Positions 42,333-51,696 are shown, numbered from the stretch's first letter. The stretch is 64,000 bases of DNA from Alkalihalobacterium sp048323755 (GCF_048323755.1 NZ_JBLWFS010000001.1:434001-498000), one strand, 5' to 3'. A program made the numbers and translations. Notes: generated by a model not told the origin, from the sequence alone.

Positions 42333-43730
42333 ATGGCTAAGAAAATGCCGGAAATCGGTGAATATAAATATGGCTTTAGAGACAAAGACGTTTCGATTTT
42401 CCGTTCGAAAAAGGGATTAACTCGTGAAATCGTCGAGGAAATTTCTCGAATGAAAAGTGAACCACAGTGGATGTTAGATTTTCGTTTAAAGTCACTGGAG
42501 CAATTTTATAAAATGCCAATGCCGCAATGGGGTGGCGATCTTTCTGGATTAAACTTTGATGATATTACGTATTACGTTAAGCCATCAGAGCGTTCTGAGA
42601 AATCTTGGGATGAAGTACCAGAAGAAATTAAAAATACGTTTGATAAGCTAGGAATTCCTGAAGCAGAACAAAAGTATCTAGCTGGGGTTTCTGCTCAATA
42701 CGAATCTGAGGTTGTTTATCACAACATGCAAGAAGGTCTTGAAGAGCAAGGAATTATCTTTAAAGATACGGACTCTGCTTTAAGAGAGAACGAGGACATC
42801 TTTAAAGAGTACTTCGGTACAGTTATTCCTCCTACTGATAATAAATTCGCTGCACTTAACTCTGCAGTGTGGTCTGGTGGATCATTCATCTACGTACCAA
42901 AAGGCGTAAAAGTTGAAACTCCACTGCAAGCGTACTTCCGTATTAACTCTGAAAACATGGGTCAATTCGAGCGTACGTTAATCATCGCAGACGAAGACAG
43001 CCACGTACACTACGTAGAAGGCTGTACTGCGCCAGTTTACTCAACAAACTCACTTCATAGTGCGGTTGTTGAAATCATCGTTAATAAAGGCGGTTACTGC
43101 CGTTATACGACGATCCAAAACTGGGCACCAAACATCTTCAACCTTGTTACAAAACGTGCAGTTGCTGATGCAGGCGCTACAATGGAATGGGTTGACGGTA
43201 ACATCGGTTCGAAGCTAACGATGAAATATCCTGCAGTTGTTATGAAAGGTGAAGGAGCAAAAGGTACGATCCTTTCAATTGCAATCGCTGGTAAAGGTCA
43301 GCACCAAGATGCTGGGGCAAAAATTCATCACTTAGCACCAAATTGTTCATCGACGATCGTTTCTAAATCGATCTCAAAACAAGGTGGTAAAGTAACGTAC
43401 CGTGGGATTGCTCACTTCGGACGTAAATCAGAAGGTTCAAAAGCGAAGATTGAGTGTGATACGTTAATCATGGATAACCAATCAACTTCTGATACAATTC
43501 CTTACAATGAAATCCTAAACAACAACATCACATTAGAGCACGAAGCAACGGTATCAAAAGTATCTGAAGATCAGTTGTTCTATCTAATGAGTCGCGGTAT
43601 TTCTGAAGAAGAAGCGACTGAGATGATTGTTATGGGCTTCATCGAACCATTTACAAAAGAATTACCGATGGAATATGCAGTAGAGATGAACCGTCTCATC
43701 AAGTTCGAGATGGAAGGTTCAATCGGTTAA
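42333..43730 (+). CDS. sufB: Fe-S assembly scaffold SufB
   Basis: The main SUF scaffold where clusters form with SufD and SufC. The 465 residues carry the N-terminal helical region (GFRDKDVSIFRSKKGLT), the beta-helix with EGCTAPVYSTNSLHSAVVEI, and the C-terminus FYLMSRGISEEEATEMIVMGF. GGAGG precedes the ATG 12 nt after sufU. Last gene of the operon. Confidence 0.98.
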   Translation: MAKKMPEIGEYKYGFRDKDVSIFRSKKGLTREIVEEISRMKSEPQWMLDFRLKSLEQFYKMPMPQWGGDLSGLNFDDITYYVKPSERSEKSWDEVPEEIKNTFDKLGIPEAEQKYLAGVSAQYESEVVYHNMQEGLEEQGIIFKDTDSALRENEDIFKEYFGTVIPPTDNKFAALNSAVWSGGSFIYVPKGVKVETPLQAYFRINSENMGQFERTLIIADEDSHVHYVEGCTAPVYSTNSLHSAVVEIIVNKGGYCRYTTIQNWAPNIFNLVTKRAVADAGATMEWVDGNIGSKLTMKYPAVVMKGEGAKGTILSIAIAGKGQHQDAGAKIHHLAPNCSSTIVSKSISKQGGKVTYRGIAHFGRKSEGSKAKIECDTLIMDNQSTSDTIPYNEILNNNITLEHEATVSKVSEDQLFYLMSRGISEEEATEMIVMGFIEPFTKELPMEYAVEMNRLIKFEMEGSIG

Positions 43731-43737
43731 TAAATGT

Positions 43738-43773
43738 AAGGCCGCTTCTTCCCTTGTGGAGGAGCGGCTTTTT
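43738..43773 (+). terminator. Terminator of the suf operon
   Basis: AGGCCGCTTCTT pairs with GGAGCGGCTTT via G-U pairs, followed by TTTTTAATTTTTT. Confidence 0.82.
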
Positions 43774-43870
43774 AATTTTTTTGAGTGGCGTCGACTGTTG
43801 TTTCGGAAAATTGATGCTGGTGGTTGAGTGAACACAGCACGGTTAACTAGTGATTATTATAACCAAGTAA

Positions 43871-44058
43871 TTAAGGGAACTGAGAGGCCCTTATTAAGCC
43901 AAAAGACACTAACTTTTAATGAAAAGGGAACTCAGAAGCCCTTATATTACCGTTTCAACCAAGAATTTTTGTAATTGATAGTCAATAAGGACCATTGAGT
44001 GCCATAATGTGAATATATAGGGTGAAAAACAAGAAATAAGGGCCTCAGAGTGCCATAA
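43871..44058. repeat. R1 interspersed element D
   Basis: Direct units GGGAACTGAGAGGCCCTTAT (in 43871-43895) and GGGAACTCAGAAGCCCTTAT (in 43924-43946), inverted AATAAGGACCATTGAGTGCC (in 43984-44006) and AATAAGGGCCTCAGAGTGCC (in 44034-44058). Flanks read GNCATAA on the inverted side. Confidence 0.88.
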
Positions 44059-44164
44059 AATAACTGTGAAAGAAATTGTTTGAAGAGAGTTCTAGTTACA
44101 TTTATACTAAACATAGTCAGTCTACATAGAGGTCACTTCTAAACTTAAATTGGGAGTGGTAACA

Positions 44165-44824
44165 ATGGCAAGGTTTCAGGAGGAATATGATAAATGGTTA
44201 AAAATACAAATTCTCGAAGAAAAAAATCCCCGCAGGCGTGAGCTTCTTGAAAAAGGACTTGGGCATGGGACAGTTGAGTTTCTTCGATTAGTTTGGTTCC
44301 CTGTAGTAGGAAATTTTGATGATTTGTACCCGGAATGGGAAGTCCTAGACTTTAATAATGGCTATCGTTATCTAGATCTCGCTTATAAACGAGGAGGTGC
44401 GAAAGGATGTATTGAAATCCAAGGATATGGTCCACATGCAAGAGACCTTGATGTGAGGAGATTTAAAGACTTGTGCTGGCGACATTCGTTACTATCGCTT
44501 GATAGTTGGACAATATTACCGATAGCTTACTTATCGATAAAAGAAGAAACAAAACAATGTCAGCAGCTTGTACTTGCTTTTATTGGGAAGTTTATATCTA
44601 TGGAAACTCAATCGCAGTTATCATGGCTAGAAGTAGAAGTTGTAAGGTATGCACGTCGGTTAATCAGACCGATAACACCACTAGAAATTGCAAACCATTT
44701 AAAAATAGGTATTCGCCACGCTCGGCGCATTTTACATCATCTCGCCGATCTCGAAATTTTTGTTATAGCTAGCGGAAACAAACGCGCTCGTTCATATCAA
44801 CTGAAAGCAGCACCTCACTTTTAA
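44165..44824 (+). CDS. Hypothetical protein, nuclease-like fold with C-terminal wHTH
   Basis: A 219-residue protein I cannot assign to a named gene. The middle (about 65-125) shows YRYLDLAYKRGGAKGCIEIQ then GYGPHARDLDVRRFKD and SWTILPIAY. That layout of an Asp, a strand with E-I-Q, a downstream His/Arg/Asp and a closing hydrophobic strand resembles Vsr/DUF559-type PD-(D/E)xK folds. The last 60 residues look like a winged helix (PLEIANHLKIGIRHARRILHHL). ATG 44165 has GGGAGTG upstream; a TTG 15 nt earlier is in frame. Nuclease activity is inference. Confidence 0.6.
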   Translation: MARFQEEYDKWLKIQILEEKNPRRRELLEKGLGHGTVEFLRLVWFPVVGNFDDLYPEWEVLDFNNGYRYLDLAYKRGGAKGCIEIQGYGPHARDLDVRRFKDLCWRHSLLSLDSWTILPIAYLSIKEETKQCQQLVLAFIGKFISMETQSQLSWLEVEVVRYARRLIRPITPLEIANHLKIGIRHARRILHHLADLEIFVIASGNKRARSYQLKAAPHF

Positions 44825-45253
44825 GATAAATAACTTAAAATAAGCGAACCGTAGCTACTATAATACTCACCATCGATTTCCATTTCCACCACATTCATCA
44901 TTGTAACATTTACATCTCATTCTCATTCAACAGCAACTTCCTAATGCAAAGCAACTCCCAATGCACAGCAGCATCCCAATCCTACATCACCACCACTATT
45001 GACCACTCCACTCGCATATAACCTCACCTCCACAATAGCACCCGCATCACCGAAACTAACTTTCCTATCAAATAGCTAAATAAACTCGTTTCATCTCTTT
45101 CAAGTTATTATTCCGGTCTAGTTATTAAAAATGACTCATCTAAATAATAATCATTCCAACCGCATTTCCCCATAGCAGGCCCTAACTATTGTGAACATGA
45201 GAAAAACAGTAGTATGATAGACGTATCCATCATTTTGACAAAGAGGGATTGCG
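44825..45253. other. Intergenic region with a G-poor, C-rich plus strand
   Basis: No supported gene. From about 44875 to 45060 the plus strand is strikingly G-poor and built of CA/CC/CT-rich repeats (ACATCACCACCAC, CTCACCTCCAC). On the minus strand GGAGGTGAGG stands before an ATG at 45017 that gives only 11 codons; a GTG frame at 44941-45027 gives a 28-residue Gly/Cys-rich peptide. The right end should carry the yunF promoter. Confidence 0.4.
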
Positions 45254-46102
45254 ATGATTTACATAGGTTTAACCGGTTGGGGGGATCACGATGATTTATA
45301 TGAAGGAACGAGGCCTCAGGATAAGCTGCGAACGTACAGCAGTCATTTTCCTGTCGTTGAAGTGGATTCCTCATTTTATGCGATACAACCTGTTCGTAAT
45401 TATGAAAAATGGATACGTGAAACGCCATCTTCTTTTCAATTTGTCGTGAAAGCCTATCAAGGAATGACGGGGCATCAGCGTGGAGCGATTCCATTTCAAT
45501 CGAAAGAAGAGATGTTTGAAGCGTTTCGTGAATCGGTCGAGCCGTTAGTTCGGGAAAACCGTTTAGCAATGGTCTTGTGTCAGTTTCCTCCATGGTTTGA
45601 TTGCCGAAAAGAAAATGTTCAATATATACGCTATGTTAAGGCACAGCTTCAAGCTCTTCCAGTTGCACTAGAATTTCGCCATCAATCATGGTTTACTCCA
45701 GATATGAAGGAGAAAACAGTAACGTTTATGAAGGAGGAACAATGGATTCACAGCATTTGTGATGAACCGCAAGCGGGTACTGGGAGTGTTCCGATCGTAC
45801 TAGAAGCTACCGACGACGAGAAGACACTCATACGGTTTCATGGTCGCAACTACTACGGCTGGCGTGATCCGGGGGACGGAAATTGGCGCGATGTCCGTTA
45901 TTTATATAATTACAATGATGAGGAACTTGGTGAATGGGTTGAAAGGGTAAGACGACTTGAAACGTCTACAAAAGACATATATGTCGTATTTAATAATAAT
46001 TCAGGTGGAGATGCGGCTGGAAATGCTAAACGATTTCAAGCAATGCTCGGCATCGAATATGAAGGACTCGCCCCTAGACAATTAACGTTATTTGATGAAT
46101 GA
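45254..46102 (+). CDS. yunF: DUF72 family protein YunF
   Basis: A 282-residue TIM-barrel-like protein of the YecE/DUF72 family: MIYIGLTGWGDH, YSSHFPVVEVDSSFYAIQ, FQFVVKAYQGMTGH, VALEFRHQSWF and RFHGRNYYGW. No enzymatic function is established for the family. The ATG follows AGAGGGATTGCG. Together with the next genes it gives yunF-yunE-yunD-yunC, the B. subtilis set. Confidence 0.88.
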   Translation: MIYIGLTGWGDHDDLYEGTRPQDKLRTYSSHFPVVEVDSSFYAIQPVRNYEKWIRETPSSFQFVVKAYQGMTGHQRGAIPFQSKEEMFEAFRESVEPLVRENRLAMVLCQFPPWFDCRKENVQYIRYVKAQLQALPVALEFRHQSWFTPDMKEKTVTFMKEEQWIHSICDEPQAGTGSVPIVLEATDDEKTLIRFHGRNYYGWRDPGDGNWRDVRYLYNYNDEELGEWVERVRRLETSTKDIYVVFNNNSGGDAAGNAKRFQAMLGIEYEGLAPRQLTLFDE

Positions 46103-46170
46103 TATAGTATTATAAATTATTTTTGTAAGACGAGTAAGTAAGCGCAATTAAAGAAAGTTGGGGAACAGGT

Positions 46171-46995
46171 ATGGAATGGATCGTTTTAGTGATTTTAGGG
46201 CTCATTGCCGGGACATTAGGCAGTTTAATGGGCTTAGGCGGCGGGATTATTGTTGTGCCCGCTTTAATGGTTCTTAGTGGTTACATCGGGATATTAGCCG
46301 GCATCACTCCGCAAGTGGCAGTTGGTACTTCTTTACTCATAATGATTTTTACAGGAGCGTCATCTACCCTCGCTTATATAAAGCAAAAGAAAGTAGACTA
46401 CATAAGTGGTTCGATTTTTTTAATTGGGAGTATTCCAGGAGCTTTGTTTGGGGTTTATTTAAACAAAGGAATTGAAGTTTCCAGCTTTCTTATTTATTTT
46501 GGACTTTTTATTATTATTGTTTCTTTAATTTTAATGGTCAGAAAGTATTTAAAGCCAATTAAAGTAGGAAAAAAAGGGGTTAAACGAGAATATGTGAATG
46601 ACCTAGGAGAAACCGTTCAATATGGCTTCAGTCCTTGGCTTGCTATTCCAATTTCCTTTATTGTCGGTATGTGTTCAGGATTATTTGGGATCGGCGGCGG
46701 TTCGCTCATGGTACCTGCAATGATCTTAATCTTCGGTTTTCCGGCTCATATGGCTGTTGCCACATCGATGTTCATGATTTTCTTTTCAGCCATTTCTAGT
46801 TCCGTTTCTCATATCGCTTTAGGTAACGTGGATTGGCTGTATGCGATAGCGTTAATTCCAGGAGCATGGATCGGTGGAAAATTAGGGGCCGCAATCGGTC
46901 AACGACTAAAAAGTGATACATTAGTTATGTTTTTACGAATTTTCTTAGTCATTATTGGAGCGAGATTAATTTGGCAAGGGTTGATGGTAGGGTAA
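46171..46995 (+). CDS. yunE: TSUP/TauE-type anion permease YunE
   Basis: A 274-residue membrane protein of the sulfite/sulfonate exporter (TauE/SafE) family with about eight spans. An internal duplication is visible: GSLMGLGGGIIVVPALMVLSG near the N-terminus and GLFGIGGGSLMVPAMILIFG near residue 175, separated by a cytoplasmic basic loop. Substrate unknown, likely a sulfur-containing anion. The ATG follows TTGGGGAACAGGT. Confidence 0.85.
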   Translation: MEWIVLVILGLIAGTLGSLMGLGGGIIVVPALMVLSGYIGILAGITPQVAVGTSLLIMIFTGASSTLAYIKQKKVDYISGSIFLIGSIPGALFGVYLNKGIEVSSFLIYFGLFIIIVSLILMVRKYLKPIKVGKKGVKREYVNDLGETVQYGFSPWLAIPISFIVGMCSGLFGIGGGSLMVPAMILIFGFPAHMAVATSMFMIFFSAISSSVSHIALGNVDWLYAIALIPGAWIGGKLGAAIGQRLKSDTLVMFLRIFLVIIGARLIWQGLMVG

Positions 46996-47015
46996 TTGCC
47001 CTTCGTGTTAAGAGA

Positions 47016-47188
47016 TTATGTTAAAGCATATTGTTGAAATGCATTGATCTTTGGCTCAAAATTTGACACTGGTTTACCCTCTTCAAAAGATAATTGTCTT
47101 GGGTCTGCATGAATGAGAAGTGATGTCCACATAAAATCTTAGTCTTTTTCAATAACAACATCTACATCAAACATTAACAGCGTCACTA
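47016..47188 (-). pseudogene. Remnant of a minus-strand gene (3' end)
   Basis: Minus-strand translation reads like a real protein end: VTLLMFDVDVVIEKD, a TAA at 47139-47141, then DFMWTSLLIHADPRQLSFEE... to NAFQQYALT and a TAA at 47016-47018. One GAA-to-TAA change would explain the internal stop. Upstream the frame runs into the yunD start, so the 5' part is missing. No start codon with a ribosome site. Family not recognised; identification as a decayed gene is inference from amino-acid texture. Confidence 0.4.
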
Positions 47189-47207
47189 TAAAAAAGGAGG
47201 CTTTTGG

Positions 47208-48605
47208 GTGTCTTCTGAACAGACTTTATTTATTTATCATACGAACGATATACATAGTCATTTTGAACATTGGCCAAAAATTGTTGAATTTATTAAAAAG
47301 CAGCGCAGCTTTCATGAACGAAAGCAGGAGAATATGCTTTACTTTGATATTGGCGATCATGCCGATCGGTGTCATCCAATGACTGAGGCAACAGAAGGCA
47401 AAGGAAATGTTGAATTGTTAAACCAAGCAGGAGTTCAAGCGGTTACTATCGGAAATAACGAAGGTTTAACATTTTCCAAGGACACTTTGAACGAGTTGTA
47501 TGAAGATGCACAATTTCCTGTTTTAGTAGCGAACTTGTTAGACGAACACGATGAAGTGCCGGCCTGGGCAAAGCCTTATCACTACATCACGTTAAACAAT
47601 GGAACAAAAATTGGTGTAATCGGGATGACAGCGCCATTTTTTCCTTTCTACGACAAACTAGGCTGGACCATTGTCGACCCTTTTGAAATCTTACCCAATC
47701 TCGTAGCAAAAGTTCGTGCTGAGGCTGACTTTGTGATTTTCTTATCACACCTCGGCTTCCCGGCAGACCAAGAAATAGCCGAGCACATTGAAGGCATTGA
47801 TGTTATTTTAGGAGCGCATACGCATCACGTTCTTCAGTCCGGTAAAAACATAAAAGGTACATTCATCGGCCAAGCGGGGAAATTTGGCTTTCATATTGGT
47901 CAGATCAAACTTGTAATTAATGAAGAAACAAAGGAAATTGTCGATATTGAAATGGCGGCCATTGAGACGCCAACAATGCCACAATCAAAGGAAACACTTG
48001 AGCTGTTAGAGCGTCTTGACCAAAAACAACGTCAAATTATGAACGAAGAGCTTGCGGTATTGCCGTATGATTTACCGGTTAAATGGTTTGAACCTTCAAT
48101 TGGTCCAGAGCTGTTAGCAGAAGCATTAAAAGAGTGGTGTAGTACAAATATTAGCATGGTGAATTCTGGTGTGCTACTCGATAGTCTTCCAAAAGGCGGT
48201 ATTACGAGAGGGGATGTTCATCGAATTTGTCCTCATCCGATTAACCCATGTATTGTTACACTGCGCGGTGACCGCTTGAAAGAAACGATCTTGCATGCTT
48301 TTACAGAGCGGATGCAGCGCCTTGAATTAAAAGGTTTTGGTTTCCGTGGTGAAGTTTTAGGGAGAATGGCTTTCTCAGGCATTGAGGTTCATACTAAAAA
48401 GCTAGCAGACCAAGCAGAACACGTAGAACGGATTCTCATTGACGGACAATCGATTGATATGAAAAAAGAGTACCAATTAGCAACCCTCGATATGTTTACA
48501 TTTGGAAAACTGTATCCGGCTATCGCCGAGTCTACGTCAAAAGTTTTCTTTATGCCGGAGCTTCTTCGGGATGTTTTCTTATGGAAGTTAAAACAAATTA
48601 GGTAA
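47208..48605 (+). CDS. yunD: Metallophosphatase / 5'-nucleotidase family YunD
   Basis: A 465-residue protein with the metallophosphoesterase ligands in order (YHTNDIHSHFEHW, FDIGDHADR, IGNNEGLTF, FLSHLGFP, LGAHTHHVL) and a C-terminal 5'-nucleotidase domain (PHPINPCIVTLRGDRLKETI). It has no signal peptide, so a cytoplasmic enzyme on nucleotide-like or cyclic nucleotide substrates is likely. The start is GTG with AAAGGAGG upstream. Confidence 0.9.
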   Translation: MSSEQTLFIYHTNDIHSHFEHWPKIVEFIKKQRSFHERKQENMLYFDIGDHADRCHPMTEATEGKGNVELLNQAGVQAVTIGNNEGLTFSKDTLNELYEDAQFPVLVANLLDEHDEVPAWAKPYHYITLNNGTKIGVIGMTAPFFPFYDKLGWTIVDPFEILPNLVAKVRAEADFVIFLSHLGFPADQEIAEHIEGIDVILGAHTHHVLQSGKNIKGTFIGQAGKFGFHIGQIKLVINEETKEIVDIEMAAIETPTMPQSKETLELLERLDQKQRQIMNEELAVLPYDLPVKWFEPSIGPELLAEALKEWCSTNISMVNSGVLLDSLPKGGITRGDVHRICPHPINPCIVTLRGDRLKETILHAFTERMQRLELKGFGFRGEVLGRMAFSGIEVHTKKLADQAEHVERILIDGQSIDMKKEYQLATLDMFTFGKLYPAIAESTSKVFFMPELLRDVFLWKLKQIR

Positions 48606-48780
48606 TCGTCCAACCTTTGCACTTTTTCGTCTGTTTTTCATATTGTATAACGAGGATAAGTCAAACGCCTTGTGAAGTTTTATCTTCATAAGCAACCACG
48701 TGAGCTTGTTCTAGAGACTATTCCTAAGGGATTAAGGCTTTGGAACATATGCATTATCCGAAAAACGGAGGAGTGATACT

Positions 48781-49083
48781 GTGCTTGAAATGAATCCAAT
48801 TTCAATCGAGGGTCATACCTTCATTGCTGTTACCCTTAAGCTTCCAAAAACAAACTTTATGGCAGTGATGAGTGATAAAGGATATATAATGTGCGGGGCA
48901 CTTGACGTTGCACTATTAAATGAAAAGCTGAAAGAGCGTAAAATCATCGCAGGCCGTGCCGTTGGTGTTCGTACAATCGACCAACTCCTTGAGGCTCCGC
49001 TTGAGTCCATTACATTAGAAGCTGAAGCTGTAGGTGTTAAAGCAGGAATGAAAGGTAAAGATGCATTGTTAAAGATGCTCTAA
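48781..49083 (+). CDS. yunC: YunC family protein (DUF1805)
   Basis: A 100-residue conserved protein of unknown function with the family segments FMAVMSDKGYIMCGALDVALLN and AGRAVGVRTIDQLLEAPL. The start is GTG with GGAGGAGTG upstream. It is separated from yunD by 175 nt and has its own terminator. No membrane segment or known active site. Confidence 0.87.
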   Translation: MLEMNPISIEGHTFIAVTLKLPKTNFMAVMSDKGYIMCGALDVALLNEKLKERKIIAGRAVGVRTIDQLLEAPLESITLEAEAVGVKAGMKGKDALLKML

Positions 49084-49116
49084 CTCAACATATGGATACT
49101 CTATCCATGTTCAATA

Positions 49117-49157
49117 AAAAGAGACTGACGGATTTTATTTTTTCGTTGGTCTCTTTT
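49117..49157 (+). terminator. Terminator of yunC
   Basis: AAAGAGACTGACG pairs with CGTTGGTCTCTTT (G-U pairs) across a T-rich loop, then TTGTA. Confidence 0.75.
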
Positions 49158-49255
49158 GTATTGGGTTAAAAGACCTATACACGCTCACCAAAATTTTCTA
49201 ATCTTATCAACTGTAGTCCTGAATTTTAATTAAACAGTTGAAAGGGAGTTAACAT

Positions 49256-49405
49256 ATGTCTACACAAATGATACCCTTGATATGTCGAAATTTTATACAA
49301 TTTGTAGATGACTGTAAAACAAACGCCATATTTTTAAATGAAAGGGTTTCAATTCGTTTATCGATTGGAATCATTCATTCAGAGTGTAATGTAAATTTGA
49401 ATTAG
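49256..49405 (+). CDS. Possible small protein, 49 aa
   Basis: A short frame (MSTQMIPLICRNFIQFVDDC...IRLSIGIIHSECNVNLN) with AAAGGGAG 6-7 nt before the ATG and three cysteines. It ends 15 nt before the HD-GYP gene start and could be a co-transcribed or leader peptide. No family recognised; the ribosome site is the main evidence. Confidence 0.35.
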   Translation: MSTQMIPLICRNFIQFVDDCKTNAIFLNERVSIRLSIGIIHSECNVNLN

Positions 49406-49419
49406 AGCAGGAGCAACCT

Positions 49420-50526
49420 ATGAGACTAGCAGCAACTAAATCACTACTTGAAAATACTTGTCTTGCAAAGCCGATTATTAATGATAATGGGCAAGTTCTC
49501 TTACAGCAAGGGGTGCCCTTAACGTCACGAATGATTGAGCGTTTGATTGAGAAGGGAATTACTTTTGTTTATATTGAGGACGGACTGACACAAGATGTAG
49601 AAGACAATGAAGTGATTTCAGACAAAGTTCGTTTTCAAGCAATTGGTACGATCAAGTCTGAATTTAATAAAATTTGTGATGATCAAACATTAAAGAAATC
49701 TTTTCATAATGCACATCTTAGTCAAAACTTCTCAAAAGTGATCCGTTCCATTTTAGCTGAAGTAAAAGAGAACCCGAGAACCATTTCTCTTTTATCTGAT
49801 GTTTTTGTTTACGACTCCTATATTTTTACCCATTCATTAAATGTTACTATATATACATTAGCACTTGCATTAGAGTTGAAATATAACGAGAAACAGTTGC
49901 TGGAAATTGGATTAGGTGCGATACTACATGATGTCGGGAAGATCGAAATTCCGACGGAAATTTTAAATAAGCCAGGTAAGTTAGATTATGAAGAGTTTTT
50001 AGTCATTAAAAAACATGCACAAGCTGGCTATGAACTATTGAAAGATCAACCAAACGTTTCTTTATTAACTGCACATTGTGCGTACCAACATCACGAGCGC
50101 AATGATGGATCGGGTTATCCTCGTGGGATTAAAGGGGATGAGATCCATCCGTATGCCAAGCTCATTGGTCTTTGTGATGTGTTTGATGCGGTAACCTCTA
50201 ATCGTGTTTACCGTCGTGCTATGCTTCCTCATGAAGCACTTGAATTGTTGTATTCTGGGGTAGGAACATTGTATGATAAGGAATTGATAGAGGCCTTTCA
50301 AAGAACAATTGCGGTGTATCCAGTAGGTATAACAGTCGGTTTAAGTGATGGCAGGGAAGGTATTGTCGTAAAACAAAATAAACAGCTATCCACACGTCCA
50401 ATCATCCGGATTACGAAGGAGAATGAACGTCAAGTTAAACCGTATGACCTTGATCTAATGACACATATCAATATGACGATCACAACGTGTGAAACTGTAT
50501 TAGCAAATAAAGAAGTTAAAGTTTAA
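49420..50526 (+). CDS. HD-GYP domain phosphodiesterase-like protein (second copy)
   Basis: A 368-residue paralogue of 19085-20140, with the same N-terminal pattern (TCLAKPIINDNGQVLLQQG) and an intact HD-GYP domain: FTHSLNVTIY, HDVGKIEIPTE, QHHERNDGSGYPRG, DVFDAVTSNRVYR. Cytoplasmic, no membrane or receiver domain. AGCAGGAG lies upstream of the ATG. Likely hydrolyses cyclic di-nucleotides; substrate and signal unknown. thyA follows 17 nt later. Confidence 0.88.
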   Translation: MRLAATKSLLENTCLAKPIINDNGQVLLQQGVPLTSRMIERLIEKGITFVYIEDGLTQDVEDNEVISDKVRFQAIGTIKSEFNKICDDQTLKKSFHNAHLSQNFSKVIRSILAEVKENPRTISLLSDVFVYDSYIFTHSLNVTIYTLALALELKYNEKQLLEIGLGAILHDVGKIEIPTEILNKPGKLDYEEFLVIKKHAQAGYELLKDQPNVSLLTAHCAYQHHERNDGSGYPRGIKGDEIHPYAKLIGLCDVFDAVTSNRVYRRAMLPHEALELLYSGVGTLYDKELIEAFQRTIAVYPVGITVGLSDGREGIVVKQNKQLSTRPIIRITKENERQVKPYDLDLMTHINMTITTCETVLANKEVKV

Positions 50527-50543
50527 AGGGGGCTGCATGTAAG

Positions 50544-51500
50544 TTGGGTACAAGTGAAACGAATTATCTTCAACTATGTAGACATGTACTTAAAAATGGA
50601 ATAAAAAAAGAAGATCGAACAGGAACAGGTACCATCTCCACTTTTGGCTACCAAATGCGTTTTGACCTTAATGAAGGATTTCCGTTATTGACGACCAAAC
50701 GTGTTCCTTTTCGACTCATTGCCAGCGAGTTACTTTGGTTTATGAAAGGTGATACAAATATCCGCTACTTATTACAAGAAAACAATAATATTTGGAATGA
50801 GTGGGCGTTTGAACGTTGGGTAACGAGTGAAGAGTATGAAGGGCCAAACATGGATAACTTCGGGTTACGCTCGCAACAAGATGATGAATTTAGAAAGCAG
50901 TATGAGGAACAACTAGAATTGTTTAAAAGCCGTATACTGAAAGATGATACATTTGCTGAAAAATACGGAGATTTAGGACAAGTCTACGGAAAGCAATGGA
51001 GAGCATGGCAAACGTCAACAGGGGAAACATTGGACCAATTAGCCGATGTAATTGAAACGATTAAGAAAAATCCATCTTCAAGACGCCTGATCGTGTCTGC
51101 TTGGAATCCAGAAGATGTTCCATCGATGGCATTGCCTCCTTGTCATACGTTGTTTCAATTTTATGTTTTAGACGGAAAGTTATCGTGTCAATTGTATCAA
51201 AGAAGCGGCGATATTTTCCTTGGCATTCCTTTTAATATTGCAAGCTATGCATTACTTACCCATTTGATTGCTCATGAATGCGGTTTACAAGTTGGCGAGT
51301 TCATTCATACGTTAGGTGATGCTCATATCTATTTAAATCACTTGGAGCAAATTGAAACGCAGTTAAGCCGAGAGCCCAAACCGCTTCCTAAGTTGGTATT
51401 GAATGAGAATGTCAAGTCGGTGTTTGATTTTGAGATGAAGGATATCTCCATTGAAGGATATGATCCACATCCGACGATTAAAGCTCCCGTTGCCGTTTAA
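50544..51500 (+). CDS. thyA: Thymidylate synthase
   Basis: Methylates dUMP to dTMP using methylene-tetrahydrofolate. The 318 residues contain the ~50-residue insertion after NEWAFERWV seen in Lactobacillus casei TS, rather than the shorter E. coli form. Visible are the phosphate-binding arginine segment KKEDRTGTGT, catalytic cysteine LPPCHTLFQFYV, YQRSGDIFLGIPFN and the C-terminus HPTIKAPVAV. TTG start with AAAGGGGG upstream. dfrA, which recycles its folate product, is next. Confidence 0.96.
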   Translation: MGTSETNYLQLCRHVLKNGIKKEDRTGTGTISTFGYQMRFDLNEGFPLLTTKRVPFRLIASELLWFMKGDTNIRYLLQENNNIWNEWAFERWVTSEEYEGPNMDNFGLRSQQDDEFRKQYEEQLELFKSRILKDDTFAEKYGDLGQVYGKQWRAWQTSTGETLDQLADVIETIKKNPSSRRLIVSAWNPEDVPSMALPPCHTLFQFYVLDGKLSCQLYQRSGDIFLGIPFNIASYALLTHLIAHECGLQVGEFIHTLGDAHIYLNHLEQIETQLSREPKPLPKLVLNENVKSVFDFEMKDISIEGYDPHPTIKAPVAV

Positions 51501-51519
51501 TGATAGGCCGAATAGGCTC

Positions 51520-51696
51520 TTAGCAGGCACCTTTCGCTTTTCTATTGTCTAGCTGCAGGTGCCCAGCGTCTAGTGGACTTCGCACCCCTCCTTACGATAA
51601 GTCAACATCGGCTCAATGACGATCGCCGTGTTTCCTATATCTCATACGGGGGAGCTCCAGTCCATAAGCCGCTAAACGGGCACCTTTCGCTTTTCT
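51520..51696. repeat. Bacillus-type interspersed repeat (R4), copy 2
   Basis: GCAGGCACCTTTCGCTTTTC at the left and GGGCACCTTTCGCTTTTC at the right are direct repeats about 160 bp apart. The body contains CGATAAGTCAAC, GGCTCA, CCGTGTTTC, CTCCAGTCCATA and CGCTAAACGG, matching 37295-37440. It lies between thyA and dfrA. Non-coding. Confidence 0.78.
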
